A DNA stretch of 64,000 bases from Ostreococcus lucimarinus CCE9901 (Eukaryota > Chlorophyta > Mamiellophyceae > Mamiellales > Bathycoccaceae), in assembly GCF_000092065.1 (NCBI RefSeq), contig NC_009359.1, positions 783,697-847,696 on the forward strand, given 5' to 3'. Made by a program: the position numbers and the translations under genes. Below the pieces are notes generated by a model. It ran no database searches and was not told where the DNA came from. It was given only the letters and a program-made list of their open reading frames with translations. How positions within the stretch are numbered: position 1 is the stretch's first letter; the number at the start of each line of letters is the position of its first letter. Of the stretch, positions 20,344-30,267 are shown one piece after another.

Positions 20344-21849
20344 CTACGTCGTCATCATGCTCAAGTTGTTGCGCACGTCAAAGTCGTTGTCATCGCACAG
20401 AGTGCGTCGGATGCACTTGTCCCAAATCAACAACGCCTCGTCGTTCGATTCGGGAAGCACACGGCGAAGGCGAACGGGCTCGCCCGTGGTCGTGCCGTCC
20501 GCCTCGGCGAATTCGGCGACGTTGAACTTGAAGAAGAATTTATTAGCCACCGCAGAGGTGACTTTATGAGGGTTGGTAACGATGGCGCGAACTTCGAGGT
20601 AGACGCTCGGCTTGCCGCATCGCGCTTCCTCCGCATTCACCGTGTGCAATACTTTGCATTTGAAACGAACGAGATCACCGATGTTCACGGGAAGCGTGAA
20701 ATCGATATCGCTCATCTCAACGAACATCGGGTGCCCACCGGAGAAGAGCTGACAGTTCGCGAACGCGAGCTCGTACGCTCGGCGAAGTAGGAACCCGCCA
20801 AAGACTCTGCCAGAGAGGTTTCTTTGCTGCGGCTGCGCGACAAACATATTTTCCGCCATTGTCTGCGTCGTCATGACTTCATTATAACCGGCAGTCAACG
20901 CTGGCATCTCTTGGTTCAAGCATGCGCGTTCACGAATCGAGCGCACCCACTCCGTTCGATGTTTTATGAGCGTCTCGTTCAACACGGCGTCGCCCTTTTT
21001 CGATCTCAAACGCTTGCGCAAAATCGACGCTTGAATCTCTTGCGCTCGTTCTTTGTGTCGCCTCGACACGCAAACCAACGGGTTTACCGGCCATGATTTG
21101 TTTGTCTCCGGATCTCTCGCCACGAAGGTAAAATCTGCCGCCAATGCCGGTTCCGTGCGGTCGTCGTCCACCGTCGCATCCTCGACGGCGCCGTCGTCGT
21201 CCGCCTCCATACGAATCACCATACTCGACGTCCCCACGAACGCCACCTCCCCCCGCAATACCACATCCTTATCTAGCGACAAAGGTCGATTCAGTCGCAC
21301 TCTATCGACGCTCGCCGTCACCAACTGCGGCGTCTTTGTCGTATCGTCGTCGTCGTCTGCGTGAAAAAACGCGATGTTTCCCGCGAGCGAGTCCAAATCT
21401 TCCAATATCCTCCCCATCCGCACCGCCCCACTGCCGTGCGATTTATACATTTCCCGCATTTCTTCATCGCTCTGCCACACGTACACGGCGCTGTGCGTCC
21501 TCGGTTCGCGCGGCAGAAGCTTTTCGCTCAGCTTCGTCGCCGCCTTGCCGCTCTCCGCCTTGCGCAGTCTCTCCCTCCACAGGTGTTTCGTGACGTGCGT
21601 GCGCGTGTGCGCGATGTGCACGTCCTCGGGCGTGCGCGAGGACGTCGAATACCACCGCGGAACGTCCGCTCGCGTCGCGCGATCGCTCGACGCGCGCGCG
21701 CGCGGCGACGAAACTTCCTCCGTCGACCTCGACGCGTCCGACCGCGGGACGCTTTCGAGCGATCCCGTCGCCGCGACGTCGCGCGCGCGCCAGGACGACG
21801 CCGCGCGCGACGCCGCGTGGCGTTTACGAGCGATCGCGCGCGCGAGCAT
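20344..21849 (-). CDS. Acyl-CoA thioesterase, ACOT9-like double hotdog
   Basis: 501 residues from Met at 21849, which gives an Arg/Ala/Ser-rich mitochondrial-type presequence (MLARAIARKRHAASRAAS); an upstream Met at 21918 is less likely. Two hotdog folds follow: residues ~140-270, and residues ~330-470 with the segment NLSGRVFGGFLLRRAYELAF, which contains the GGxxxR-type helix of acyl-CoA thioesterases. Order and spacing match mitochondrial ACOT9/10, which hydrolyse acyl-CoA to free acid and CoA. An acidic linker (DDDDDTTKT) interrupts the first hotdog. The start is 137 bp from the divergent nucleotide-sugar transporter. Confidence 0.85.
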   Translation of the reverse strand: MLARAIARKRHAASRAASSWRARDVAATGSLESVPRSDASRSTEEVSSPRARASSDRATRADVPRWYSTSSRTPEDVHIAHTRTHVTKHLWRERLRKAESGKAATKLSEKLLPREPRTHSAVYVWQSDEEMREMYKSHGSGAVRMGRILEDLDSLAGNIAFFHADDDDDTTKTPQLVTASVDRVRLNRPLSLDKDVVLRGEVAFVGTSSMVIRMEADDDGAVEDATVDDDRTEPALAADFTFVARDPETNKSWPVNPLVCVSRRHKERAQEIQASILRKRLRSKKGDAVLNETLIKHRTEWVRSIRERACLNQEMPALTAGYNEVMTTQTMAENMFVAQPQQRNLSGRVFGGFLLRRAYELAFANCQLFSGGHPMFVEMSDIDFTLPVNIGDLVRFKCKVLHTVNAEEARCGKPSVYLEVRAIVTNPHKVTSAVANKFFFKFNVAEFAEADGTTTGEPVRLRRVLPESNDEALLIWDKCIRRTLCDDNDFDVRNNLSMMTT

Positions 21850-21986
21850 GGGCGATGCGCGCGCGCGCGGGGCGTCGGAGTGTGTCGAGCGCGCGCTATC
21901 CAAATCTCGCGGAGGCATTCCGAGGCGCGCGGGCGGCGACGGAGCGGTCTGCGCGACGCCAGCGCGCGATCGAAGAGGCGCCCGCG

Positions 21987-23117
21987 ATGGGGCTTCCGAC
22001 GCATCGCGACAGCGACGCGCGCAGGCGTCGTAAGGGCGCGTCCGCGTCTTTGTTTTACGGTTCGACGTCCATCGCGACGGTGTTTCTCAACAAGTCCATC
22101 TTCGCGACGTGGAAGTTTAAGTTCCCGGCGACGCTCGTCACGGCGCAGACGATATTCACGGTGTTTGCCATCGTCGCGCTGGAGCACGTGGGCGCGATCT
22201 CGCCGCGGGGGGGGAAAGGGTTTCGCGGGAACTTTAACGCGAAGGCGTTCAAGCGCGTCGGCGTGGTGAGCGCGGTGTTTCAAATGAAACTCGTGCTCGA
22301 CATGAAGGCGCTGTCGATGATAAACATCCCGATGTACGGGGTGTTGAAGTCGGCGACGACGCCGTTCGTGATGGCGATCGATTGGGTGATGATGGGGAAA
22401 GTGGCGCCGGCGCGCGTGCAGGCGGCGGTGTGGTTGACCACGCTCGGGGGAGTGTGCGCCGGTACGGGAGATTTGGAGTTTAATTTCCTAGGGTACCTAG
22501 TTGCGCTGTGCAGTGCGCTGTGCACGGCGATGTATGTTGTGTTGGTTGGTAAGATTGGGGACGAATTGCAGTTGGATTCGTTCACATTGTTGTTGTACAA
22601 CTCGTTGTGGAGCGCGCCGTTGAGCTTGGCGATTTGTTTCGTGTTCGGCGAGCACCGCGGGTTATTGGATTATCCCTACCTCGGCCACTTTGGGTTTTTG
22701 ATTGCTTTTTTGTGCTCGTGCTCGAGCGCGTTCATATTGAACTACGCGACGTACCTGTGCACGCAGCTGAACGAGGCGCTGACGACGTCGGTGGTGGGAC
22801 GGACGAAAGGCATAGTTCAAGGCGTCTTCGGTTTGTTTGCGTTTCACGTGCGGGCGAGCGCGACAAACGTGGCTGGTATAATTTTGAACTCAGCGGGCGT
22901 GGCTTGGTATGCGTACGAAAAGTACACCGGGGCGAAGCGCTCGAGTCCGCGTGCTATCGCGCCGGCGACGCTCAACGCCTGCGTAATTCACCGCGAAGAT
23001 AGCCAGCTCACGCTCGAGTCATCGGCACGGTCGGAGGGTGCGGTCGCGAACGAAAGACCGGTGGTTCCGACGAACGGGCGCATGGCGCTGAAAAACTCGC
23101 ACCAGCACGCGCATTGA
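21987..23117 (+). CDS. Nucleotide-sugar transporter, SLC35D/TPT family
   Basis: 376 residues from Met at 21987. About ten hydrophobic helices span residues 20-320. Family marks include the first helix LFYGSTSIATVFLNKSIF, the NIPMYGVLKSATTPF segment, and the ALTTSVVGRTKG motif near residue 265 (equivalent to the ALTT.VVG.IKN motif of UDP-sugar transporters). The ~70-residue C-terminal tail is hydrophilic and cytosolic. It likely exchanges a UDP- or GDP-sugar for the nucleoside monophosphate in the Golgi or ER membrane; the exact sugar cannot be read from sequence. Confidence 0.85.
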   Translation: MGLPTHRDSDARRRRKGASASLFYGSTSIATVFLNKSIFATWKFKFPATLVTAQTIFTVFAIVALEHVGAISPRGGKGFRGNFNAKAFKRVGVVSAVFQMKLVLDMKALSMINIPMYGVLKSATTPFVMAIDWVMMGKVAPARVQAAVWLTTLGGVCAGTGDLEFNFLGYLVALCSALCTAMYVVLVGKIGDELQLDSFTLLLYNSLWSAPLSLAICFVFGEHRGLLDYPYLGHFGFLIAFLCSCSSAFILNYATYLCTQLNEALTTSVVGRTKGIVQGVFGLFAFHVRASATNVAGIILNSAGVAWYAYEKYTGAKRSSPRAIAPATLNACVIHREDSQLTLESSARSEGAVANERPVVPTNGRMALKNSHQHAH

Positions 23118-23209
23118 CGGGTTTCTAGAATAAGCGATTTAATACATTCGTTGGCACATTGTTTTACTGTTACATGCTCGGTGTTTGAAAGAATCGTTTC
23201 GTAAGTTCA

Positions 23210-24613
23210 TCAATCTTGGTGCTCGCGCACGGCCGCTCGCGCGTCGCGTGCCTCGTGCAACCGAGGGGGCAACCACGATGGGAAGATGGACGCAAACAAG
23301 CTATACACGAAAATTTTGATCTCGCCTATGTACGATGTCGGCATCGTCGTGTGCCCCGCCGCGTGCGTCGCCCTGAAAGGGGCGACGATCGGTTGATCTT
23401 CGTTCGCTGCACCGTCGGCGTTTCTTCCCTCGCCGCCGTTTCGTCTCGCATTTTGTCGCTCTAATCCGTTTCTACCGATGTTATCGTTGCCGGTGATCCA
23501 CCGCGCGACCGGCGCCAGGGCGCCGGTTTGCTGCAGGTACACTAAGATCGCGACGCCAACGTACATGGCCGTCTTTGCCGCGCTCGCATCCTGCGACATA
23601 AAGAAAACCATCATGGCGAGCTTTAGGATGAGTTTCAAGTCGATGCGAATGTGAATCACTCGCACGCGCGCGCCCGGGGGAATGTTTAGCTCTGGCGGCA
23701 GCCCGTTCTCCATGCGTTGTCGCTGCTGCGCGTCGTCTACTCCGGTGCGCTCGTTCGCAGCATGTTCGCCGCTCGAAGCCGCATCGACGCGTAAAAAGTT
23801 GCCCACTCCCACGAGCGGTGGTGGACCCGGCGGCGTGGACGACGGCGATAAAGCCGCGAACGCGGCGTAGTACGCGGCTTGATACGTCGCGTTCATCAAA
23901 GGCGACGTCGCGTGCTCCAGGGCACTCGGCGACGCGCGCGGTGCGTCTTCGCGAAACATCGACACCGGTGATGCGAACGCGTTCGCCGAAACGTCTCCCC
24001 GAAACATCGCGGGCGTTCCCGGATCGGACGCGCCCGCGTCTCGCGCGTCGCCCCGCGTCGCCGTCGTCTCCCGCGCCTCGCTCGCCGGCACCGCAGTCTC
24101 GTGACCGCCCTCTTCGCGCGCGTCGCCCTCGCCGCCGCGCGCGTTCACCGCGCCCTCCGCCGTCGTCGTCGTCGTCGCCCGCGAATCCTCCGCCGACGTC
24201 TCCCGCGCGCTTCGCACCACGATGTGCACCACGTACTCCTCCGCCGCGCGCGCCTCTCCCTCCGTCCCCGACTCGTCTACCGTCGCCATTTCCGTTCGCC
24301 CGTCCCCCTCCCCCGCCGTCTCTCCGTACGCCGCGACGCTCTCTCGTCCCCGCGCGAACGCGTCTCGCAGCGTCTCGTCGTCTCGCAAAACCTTCCCCCC
24401 GTAAATCAGCACCACCGACTCCGCGTTCGGCGCGTCCCACACCGCGTTCACCACGAATCGTCGCTTCAGCGTCCCCACGTCCACGTCCAGGCTCCGCACG
24501 CGCACCGTGACGTCCGCGTTTTCGCCTCGCGCGTCCGGCGTCGCGCGTTTCAGCGTGATTTTGATCTCGCGTTCGCGTCGTCCCGGTGACGCGTCGCCGC
24601 TTCGCGTCGCCAT
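23210..24613 (-). CDS. HERPUD-like ubiquitin-domain ER membrane protein
   Basis: 467 residues from Met at 24613 (MATRSGDASPG); a longer frame to 24877 adds only Arg-rich low-complexity sequence. Residues ~15-100 form a ubiquitin-like domain with the HERP-type ending LIYGGKVLRDDETLRDAF. A long variable linker is followed by the paired hydrophobic helices LKLILKLAMMVFFMSQD and TAMYVGVAILVYLQQTG (residues ~340-390) and a final hydrophobic patch IFVYSLFASIFPSWLPP. This layout matches animal HERPUD1/2, ER membrane proteins that organise the ERAD ubiquitin ligase. Divergent from the PAPS-type transporter, with tandem 24-bp repeats in the shared promoter. Confidence 0.75.
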   Translation of the reverse strand: MATRSGDASPGRREREIKITLKRATPDARGENADVTVRVRSLDVDVGTLKRRFVVNAVWDAPNAESVVLIYGGKVLRDDETLRDAFARGRESVAAYGETAGEGDGRTEMATVDESGTEGEARAAEEYVVHIVVRSARETSAEDSRATTTTTAEGAVNARGGEGDAREEGGHETAVPASEARETTATRGDARDAGASDPGTPAMFRGDVSANAFASPVSMFREDAPRASPSALEHATSPLMNATYQAAYYAAFAALSPSSTPPGPPPLVGVGNFLRVDAASSGEHAANERTGVDDAQQRQRMENGLPPELNIPPGARVRVIHIRIDLKLILKLAMMVFFMSQDASAAKTAMYVGVAILVYLQQTGALAPVARWITGNDNIGRNGLERQNARRNGGEGRNADGAANEDQPIVAPFRATHAAGHTTMPTSYIGEIKIFVYSLFASIFPSWLPPRLHEARDARAAVREHQD

Positions 24614-24730
24614 CGCGCCGTCGGAAACGCGTCGGAAACGGGCCCGCGCGCGCGCGCGTCGCGCGCTCGCGCGCGCGTCGACGCGCGTCGCGTCGCGTCG
24701 CGTCGCGTCGCCGTCTGCGTCTCTTTTCTG

Positions 24731-24842
24731 ACACACGGACGCAAAGAGGCGACGCCACGCATGAGATATCACACGGACCCAAAGAGGCGACGCGACGCGT
24801 GCGTCCGAGACGCGACGCATGCGTCTGACACACGGACCACAC
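24731..24842. repeat. Imperfect direct repeats in a divergent promoter
   Basis: A 24-bp unit beginning CACACGGACGCAAAGAGGCG (24731-24754) recurs at 24770-24793 with a single C for G change, and a shortened third copy (CACACGGACC) lies at 24829-24838. They sit between the divergent HERPUD-like (start 24613) and PAPS-type transporter (start 24915) genes and may be regulatory. Confidence 0.7.
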
Positions 24843-24914
24843 GCGCGCGCCGACGCGCCGCCTCCGCCGCGACGCAATCCGCGACGCGCGAACCGACGCG
24901 ACGAACGACGCAGA

Positions 24915-26355
24915 ATGATCTCGCGCGCGACGACGGTGGCGATCGCGCCGAACGCACGCGCGCAAACCCACGCGCGCCAACGACGCGCGCCGAGCGTGCG
25001 GGCGTCGACGTCGGCGCCGACGCTGGGCGGACGACGATCGGCGATCGTCGGCGGCGGCGCGGTGGCGCTCGAACAGCGCGCGATGGCGACGCGCGCGGAG
25101 CGACGACGGGTGGTGACGTGCGTGAAAACGAAGCGATGCGCGCGAGAGGGGTCGGACGCGACGAAAACGGCGACGGGCGAACGCGGGGGGGGGGGGATGA
25201 GTGAACGCGCGCGAGAGAGAGAGAGGGTTTGCCGTCGACGCGAGAGAGAGAGAGGGCGCGAGGGCGAGACGCGGTGCGGGAGAGACGCGGTGCCGGAGGG
25301 TGCGAAGGAAAGGGGATGAAGACTGACGAGGAGGCGCGTTTTCGGAACGTCGCAGTCGCGCCGGTGGTGTGGCGAAAGCCGCGCCGGGCGAACCGAAGAA
25401 GGTGTTCGGGTTGACCTTGCCGGAGGGCGAAGGGATCTCTTTCGCGATTCTCGCCGCCGGTTCCCTCGGTTCCGCGCTCGGTTTCGCCGCGCTTCAAGAG
25501 GGCGTGTTCCGCATTCCGGGCTTCAAGTTCTCGGCGTGGATGACGGTTTTGACGACGTTTACGTACTTTTTGTGCGGCGCGCTCGAGATGAAGCTCACCA
25601 AAGACTCCCGTAAGGGTTCTTGGAAGAACTACGGTATTCTTTCCGTGTACACCTACGGTGGTATGGCTTTGACCAACTACGCGTTGTCCTACTTGAACTA
25701 CGCCACCCGCATCGTGTTCAAGTCCGCGAAGATCATCCCCGTCATGGCCTTCTCCGTCTTGATCGTCGGCAAGAAGTACAACTGGAAGGAGTGGTTGTCG
25801 GCGGCGATTCTCGTCGCGGGCATCGTCCTCTTCACCCTCGGTGACGTCGCGTCCTCCCCGGCGTTCGCGCCGATCGGTGTTGCGCTCATCGCCGCCGCCT
25901 TGTGCGTCGATGCGATCTGCGCTAACTTCGAGGAGAAGAACTTCTTCCGTTGCGAAACCCCGTCGACGACGCAGGAAGTGCTCTGCTACGCGTCCTTGAT
26001 CGGTACCGCGTACGGTCTCGTCCCGCTCATCGCGTCCGGTGGCCTCGCTCCGGCGCTCGCTTTCTCTCAAGCGAACCCGCAAGTGGTGCCGATGATCATG
26101 GCCTTCTCCGTCATGGGCTACTCTTCCGTGTCTTTCATCCTCTCCCTCATCAAGTACTTCGGTGCCACCGAGGCTGAAATCGTGAAGTCGCTCCGCAAGG
26201 TGCTCTCCATCGTGATCTCCTTCGCCCTCTTCCCGAAGGAACTCAACTGGAAGTACATCGCTGGTTTCGCCGCCGTCGTCGTCTCCACGGTCTACACCTT
26301 CTACCTCAAGCAACAAAAGAACGCCGCCAAGGCTGCCGCCAAGGCTGCGGAATAA
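24915..26355 (+). CDS. SLC35B-type (PAPS transporter-like) carrier with predicted plastid-type N-terminal exon
   Basis: The membrane part (from 25369) has ~10 helices and SLC35B2/B3 marks: YALSYLNYATRIVFKSAKIIPVM and the final repeat IVKSLRKVLSIVISF. No ATG opens this frame: an in-frame stop lies at 25324 and the first candidate is GTG at 25369, so an upstream exon is needed. My model joins 24915-25117 to 25356-26355 (intron 238 nt, donor AC|GTGCGT, branch ACTGACG, acceptor CGTCGCAG), giving 400 residues. The new ~70-residue N-terminus (MISRATTVAIAPNARAQ...) is Ser/Thr/Arg/Ala-rich and resembles a plastid transit peptide. It likely moves the activated sulfate donor PAPS. Codon choice differs from neighbours (GTC, CTC, AAG preferred), suggesting high expression. 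Confidence 0.72.
25187..25262. repeat. Simple repeats within the transporter intron
   Basis: A poly-G run (~11 G) at 25187-25197 is followed by two (GA)n tracts, near 25210-25224 and 25242-25256, each preceded by CGCGA and followed by GGG. They lie inside the predicted 238-nt intron. Confidence 0.8.
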
Positions 26356-26767
26356 TTCCGCCCGTCTTTCTCGCCGAGAAGGAGTGCGTTTTTTTTTCGA
26401 AGGGACAATTGAAATTTATCGACCACTTCGTTTAGCACGAAGTTTATTAGGGCAAACGATGGATTGGGTCGTCCGCTTTCTCGTCCGATCGAGCAAGCGC
26501 TTTCGAGTCATCGTTCGTCAATCGATTTAATTATGATGCATCACAAACACAGTTTTCGGTTCGTTCGCGTTCGCTTTTTCGTCGAGGTTTCTTGAAGTAA
26601 ATATTGATTGCAGAATTCTATGTGTGCAATTAATCAACGCAACGCGGCGCATCATTACGATGCCCGCGCCGTCACTTCTCGCTAGGGAAGTGCGAGCCAC
26701 AAACGCTCGGCGGAAGATCGAACGTCCTCGACGCGTATGTTTAGGCCAAAACTTGCGCCGGCTTGAC
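26356..26767. other. Convergent 3' spacer, no gene seen
   Basis: Spacer between the convergent PAPS-type and phosphate-type transporters. It is AT-richer than its surroundings and has a poly-T run at 26391-26398. A 7-bp stem (ACTTCGT ... ACGAAGT, 26425-26443, 5-nt loop) could be a 3' UTR hairpin. No coding frame is convincing. Confidence 0.6.
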
Positions 26768-28357
26768 TTAGGCGACGGCGTCGAAGTCAACCGGGTCGGA
26801 CTTCCAGATGAGGAAGACGAACACGGAAACCAATTGAAGGGCAGCGATCGGGAAGAACAAGGAGTACGCCCAGTTGCCGCCGGTCATGGAAAGGAAAAGA
26901 CCGGTGAAGAAGGTGGAAAGAGTCGACGCGATGGCCGCCGCCGTGTTGGTGACGCCCAACATGATGGACGCGTACTTCGGCGAAAGGTCTTGGTGACCGC
27001 AGAACAAACCAGTGCGGATGAACGCGGCGAAGCCGAAGGTGACGGACAGGAGACCGACAACCATGCCGATGGTTTGGTTCGTCACCGCGGCCACCGGGGT
27101 GGCGTTCACGATCAAGCCAATCATCGTGAGCGTCACGGCGCCGACGCCAAAGCAGAGCGTCTGCGAGCCCTTGCGAATTTGCGTTCGCGTGAGCTTCTTC
27201 TTCGCCTCGAGTTCACCGGCGAGTGGGGCGATGAGCGCGGTCACGATGACGGTGGACAAGTAAGGAAGAATGGAGAGGAAAGACGACTTGGACAAAGTCA
27301 CGCCCATGGCGCTCGCCAAGAAGGACGGCAACCACGCGAGCAAGCCGTAGGAAAAGTAGTTCCACGTAAAGTGCGCGACGGTGAGCGCCCAAAACTGCGG
27401 GTTGCGCACAAAGGCGGCCCACGGGATGGAGAGACCCTTCTTAGCGCCGGTGGTTTCGACTTCCTTCATGTCCGTGGAGGAATCGCGCATGTAGGAGATG
27501 AACCACCACGCGCCCCAGAAGAAGCCGAGGGCGCCGAACAAGTAAAAGACGGCGGCCCAGCCGCCGAGGTGGAAGATGATCGGCGGCGCGATGAGCAAAC
27601 CCAACAACGAGCCGACGTCGAGACCGCCGAAGGCGGAGGTCACGGCCTTCGATCGCTGGCTCGGCGGAACGCCCTTCGCCAACACGCCGGTCGCCGCGGA
27701 CGGCGCGACGCCTTCGCCGAGACCGACCAAGAATCTCGACGCGAGCAGCGCCGGCATGCCGAGCGCCGCGCACCACGGCGCGATGAGCGTACCGAACGAC
27801 CAGAGCATGACGCCCCAGAACAAGACGGCTTTACCGCCGTACTTACTCGCCAACCACCCACCCGGGATCTGCGTGAACGAATAACCCCAGAAGAACGCGG
27901 ACGCGACCAAGCCCTTTTGCGTCGCCGTCCACCCGAACGACTCCGCCATCGGCACGATGGCCACCGACATGTTCACCTTGTCCAAGTTACACAGCACGAA
28001 CGCGATGAACAGCGCGAACACCATCCCCCATCGCTTCTTTTGCCCTCCCTCGGTCATATCGAACACCTCTTCCTCCGGCGGATCGTTCGGGTTGATCTCG
28101 ATCGCCCCGCCCCCCGCGCGTCTCGCCGCGCGCGCCGCGCGCTTTTGCCCTAAGCCGATCGCCGATCGCGTCTCTCGCGCGCTTTTCGCGCCCACCGTCG
28201 ACGCGCGCGAGGCGCGCGCCCCCTCACATCGCGCGATCGTCACCGTCTCCGCCCGCATCGCCCGCGCGCGCGTCCCTCGTCGTCGCCTCGTCGTCGTCGT
28301 CGTCGCCCGCGCCGTCGCGTTCGCCATCGCCGTCGCGTTCGCCATCGCCGACATCAT
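26768..28357 (-). CDS. Plastid PHT4/ANTR-like phosphate transporter (MFS, SLC17-type)
   Basis: 529 residues. The first ~95 residues are Ala/Thr/Arg-rich, as in a plastid transit peptide. Twelve membrane helices follow. The segment LCNLDKVNMSVAIVPMAE (residues ~119-136) is the SLC17/PHT4 signature of helix 1, and PGGWLASKYGGK with FLVGLGEGVAPSA are the family's loop and helix-4 motifs. Plant PHT4/ANTR proteins move phosphate or ascorbate with Na+ or H+ across the plastid envelope or thylakoid. Codon choice is optimised, like the convergent PAPS-type gene, suggesting high expression. Confidence 0.88.
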   Translation of the reverse strand: MMSAMANATAMANATARATTTTTRRRRGTRARAMRAETVTIARCEGARASRASTVGAKSARETRSAIGLGQKRAARAARRAGGGAIEINPNDPPEEEVFDMTEGGQKKRWGMVFALFIAFVLCNLDKVNMSVAIVPMAESFGWTATQKGLVASAFFWGYSFTQIPGGWLASKYGGKAVLFWGVMLWSFGTLIAPWCAALGMPALLASRFLVGLGEGVAPSAATGVLAKGVPPSQRSKAVTSAFGGLDVGSLLGLLIAPPIIFHLGGWAAVFYLFGALGFFWGAWWFISYMRDSSTDMKEVETTGAKKGLSIPWAAFVRNPQFWALTVAHFTWNYFSYGLLAWLPSFLASAMGVTLSKSSFLSILPYLSTVIVTALIAPLAGELEAKKKLTRTQIRKGSQTLCFGVGAVTLTMIGLIVNATPVAAVTNQTIGMVVGLLSVTFGFAAFIRTGLFCGHQDLSPKYASIMLGVTNTAAAIASTLSTFFTGLFLSMTGGNWAYSLFFPIAALQLVSVFVFLIWKSDPVDFDAVA

Positions 28358-28562
28358 CGTCGCGCGCGTCGCGCGTTTTGACGCCCGCGGTCCGGTGCGC
28401 CGTCGCGCGTTCGAACGCCGTTCGATCGACGGTCTCGCGAGTCGGGTCGATCGCGATTCGCACGTCGCGCGCCGTCGTCTCGCGTCGCGTCGCGTCGATC
28501 GCGCGATCGCGCGATCCGCCGCCGGCGCGCCGAGCCGTTCGAACGCGCGTTTCAGTACACCT

Positions 28563-28570
28563 AAACCCTA
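28563..28570 (+). promoter_or_regulatory. Telo-box-like element AAACCCTA
   Basis: AAACCCTA within CACCTAAACCCTATAC, in the 373-bp spacer between the divergent phosphate transporter (28357) and rubredoxin-like (28731) genes. In plants this motif is a known promoter element, often near translation-related genes. An AT-rich stretch follows at once (TACTTTTTTATGTA), so this may be the core promoter. The assignment rests only on motif match. Confidence 0.35.
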
Positions 28571-28730
28571 TACTTTTTTATGTATTTCGCGCGCGCGTCG
28601 TGATCTTTGATGCGGTCGAACAGGCGTCGAAGGCGACGATGCGAGACGACGCGAGACGACGCGGCGTCGCGGTCGGTCGCGCGCGGCGATCGGCGTTCGC
28701 GACGTCACTCGACGGGCGACGACGACGACG

Positions 28731-29201
28731 ATGATGATGGCGATGACGACGACGACGACGACGTCGATGAACGCGGGACGACGACGAGACGCGAGGACGT
28801 CGTTCGGACGCGCGACGACGACGCGGGCGACGCGGGCGACGCGCGCGACGACGACGACGACGACGGCGTTCCTGAACTTTGGCGGGAACAGGGCCGCCGC
28901 GGGGGGGGCGGTGGACGCGACGCCGTACGTGTGCGTCGACTGCGGGTACGTGTACAGGGGGGGGGACTTTAAGAAGTTGCCGAACTCGTACCGGTGCCCG
29001 ACGTGCAACGTCGGGAAGAATCGATTCAAGGCGCAGGGAGGGTCGTCGATGCTGGCGCAAAAGAAGGCGAACAAGGCGGCGTTTCGGGCGAGACGCGAGG
29101 CGGCGAGCAAGGGAGGGAAGGCGACGAGCGGACGCGAGGCGTTGAAGCAAAAGATGATGGACGCGCAGGCGGAGAAGGATAAAAAGCGCGGGTGGTTTTA
29201 A
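28731..29201 (+). CDS. Rubredoxin-domain protein, probably plastid-targeted
   Basis: 156 residues. The first ~55 residues are Thr/Arg/Ala-rich, as in an organelle transit sequence. Residues ~65-101 form a rubredoxin-like iron knuckle: YVCVDCGYVYRG and YRCPTCNVGKNRF, with the four Fe-binding cysteines as two CxxC pairs. A highly basic helical tail (ANKAAFRARREAASKGGK) follows and ends KKRGWF. No C-terminal membrane helix is seen, unlike the photosystem II assembly rubredoxin RUBA. Function is probably redox or iron related in the plastid. Internal Met12 is an alternative start. Confidence 0.8.
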   Translation: MMMAMTTTTTTSMNAGRRRDARTSFGRATTTRATRATRATTTTTTAFLNFGGNRAAAGGAVDATPYVCVDCGYVYRGGDFKKLPNSYRCPTCNVGKNRFKAQGGSSMLAQKKANKAAFRARREAASKGGKATSGREALKQKMMDAQAEKDKKRGWF

Positions 29202-29299
29202 ACGTCGATCGAACGGACGCCGAGGCGCGAAAATCGAAGCGCTTCTCGCTTTTAATTAAAGACCTCTTCTACTCGAGCGCGCGACGATCGTCGTCTCGT

Positions 29300-30233
29300 C
29301 TAGTCCAAAACCTTGGCGACGACGCCCGCGCCGACGGTGCGACCGCCCTCGCGAAGGGCGAAGCGCAAACCGGGCTCCATCGCCACCGGATGGATGAGCT
29401 CGAAGACGGCGGTGACGTTGTCGCCCGGCATGACCATCTCCGTGCCCTCGGGCAAGGTGATGTTGCCGGTGATGTCAGCCGTGCGCATGAAAAATTGCGG
29501 GCGATAGTTGGAGAAAAACGGCGTGTGTCGACCGCCCTCTTCCTTCTTCAGCACGTAAATCTCAGCCTCGAACTTGCTGTGCGGCTTGATCGACCCGGGC
29601 TTGCACAAGACTTGCCCGCGCAAAATTTCGTCGCGCTTCAACCCGCGAAGCAACAACCCGCAGTTGTCGCCGGCTTGACCTTCGTTGAGCGTCTTCTTGA
29701 ACATCTCCACCCCGGTCACCGTGGTCTTCTTCGTGGGCGTGATGCCGACGACGTCGACGTCGTCACCGGTGCGAATGATGCCTTGCTCGACGCGACCGGT
29801 GGCGACGGTGCCGCGGCCTTGAATGCTAAACACGTCTTCGACGGGCATCGAGAACGGCTTGTCCAAAGCGCGCGCGGGTTCGGGGATGTATTCATCGATC
29901 GCCTTCATCAATTCAACGATCTTGTCTTTCCCGATCGCGGGCTCCGTGCCCTTCAACGCGTGCAAAGCCGAGCCTTTAATGATCGGAATGTCGTCGCCGG
30001 GAAACTTGTAAAAGCTCAACAATTCGCGAAGCTCCATCTCGACCAACTCCACGAGCTCTTCGTCGTCCACCATGTCCACCTTATTCATGAACACCACGAG
30101 CGATGGCACGCCAACTTGTCGGGCGAGCAAAATGTGTTCCCGCGTCTGCGGCATCGGCCCATCCGCCGCGCTCACGACGAGAATCCCGCCGTCCATCTGC
30201 GCCGCCCCGGTGATCATATTCTTCACGTAATCC

Positions 30234-30267
<34 letters not shown>

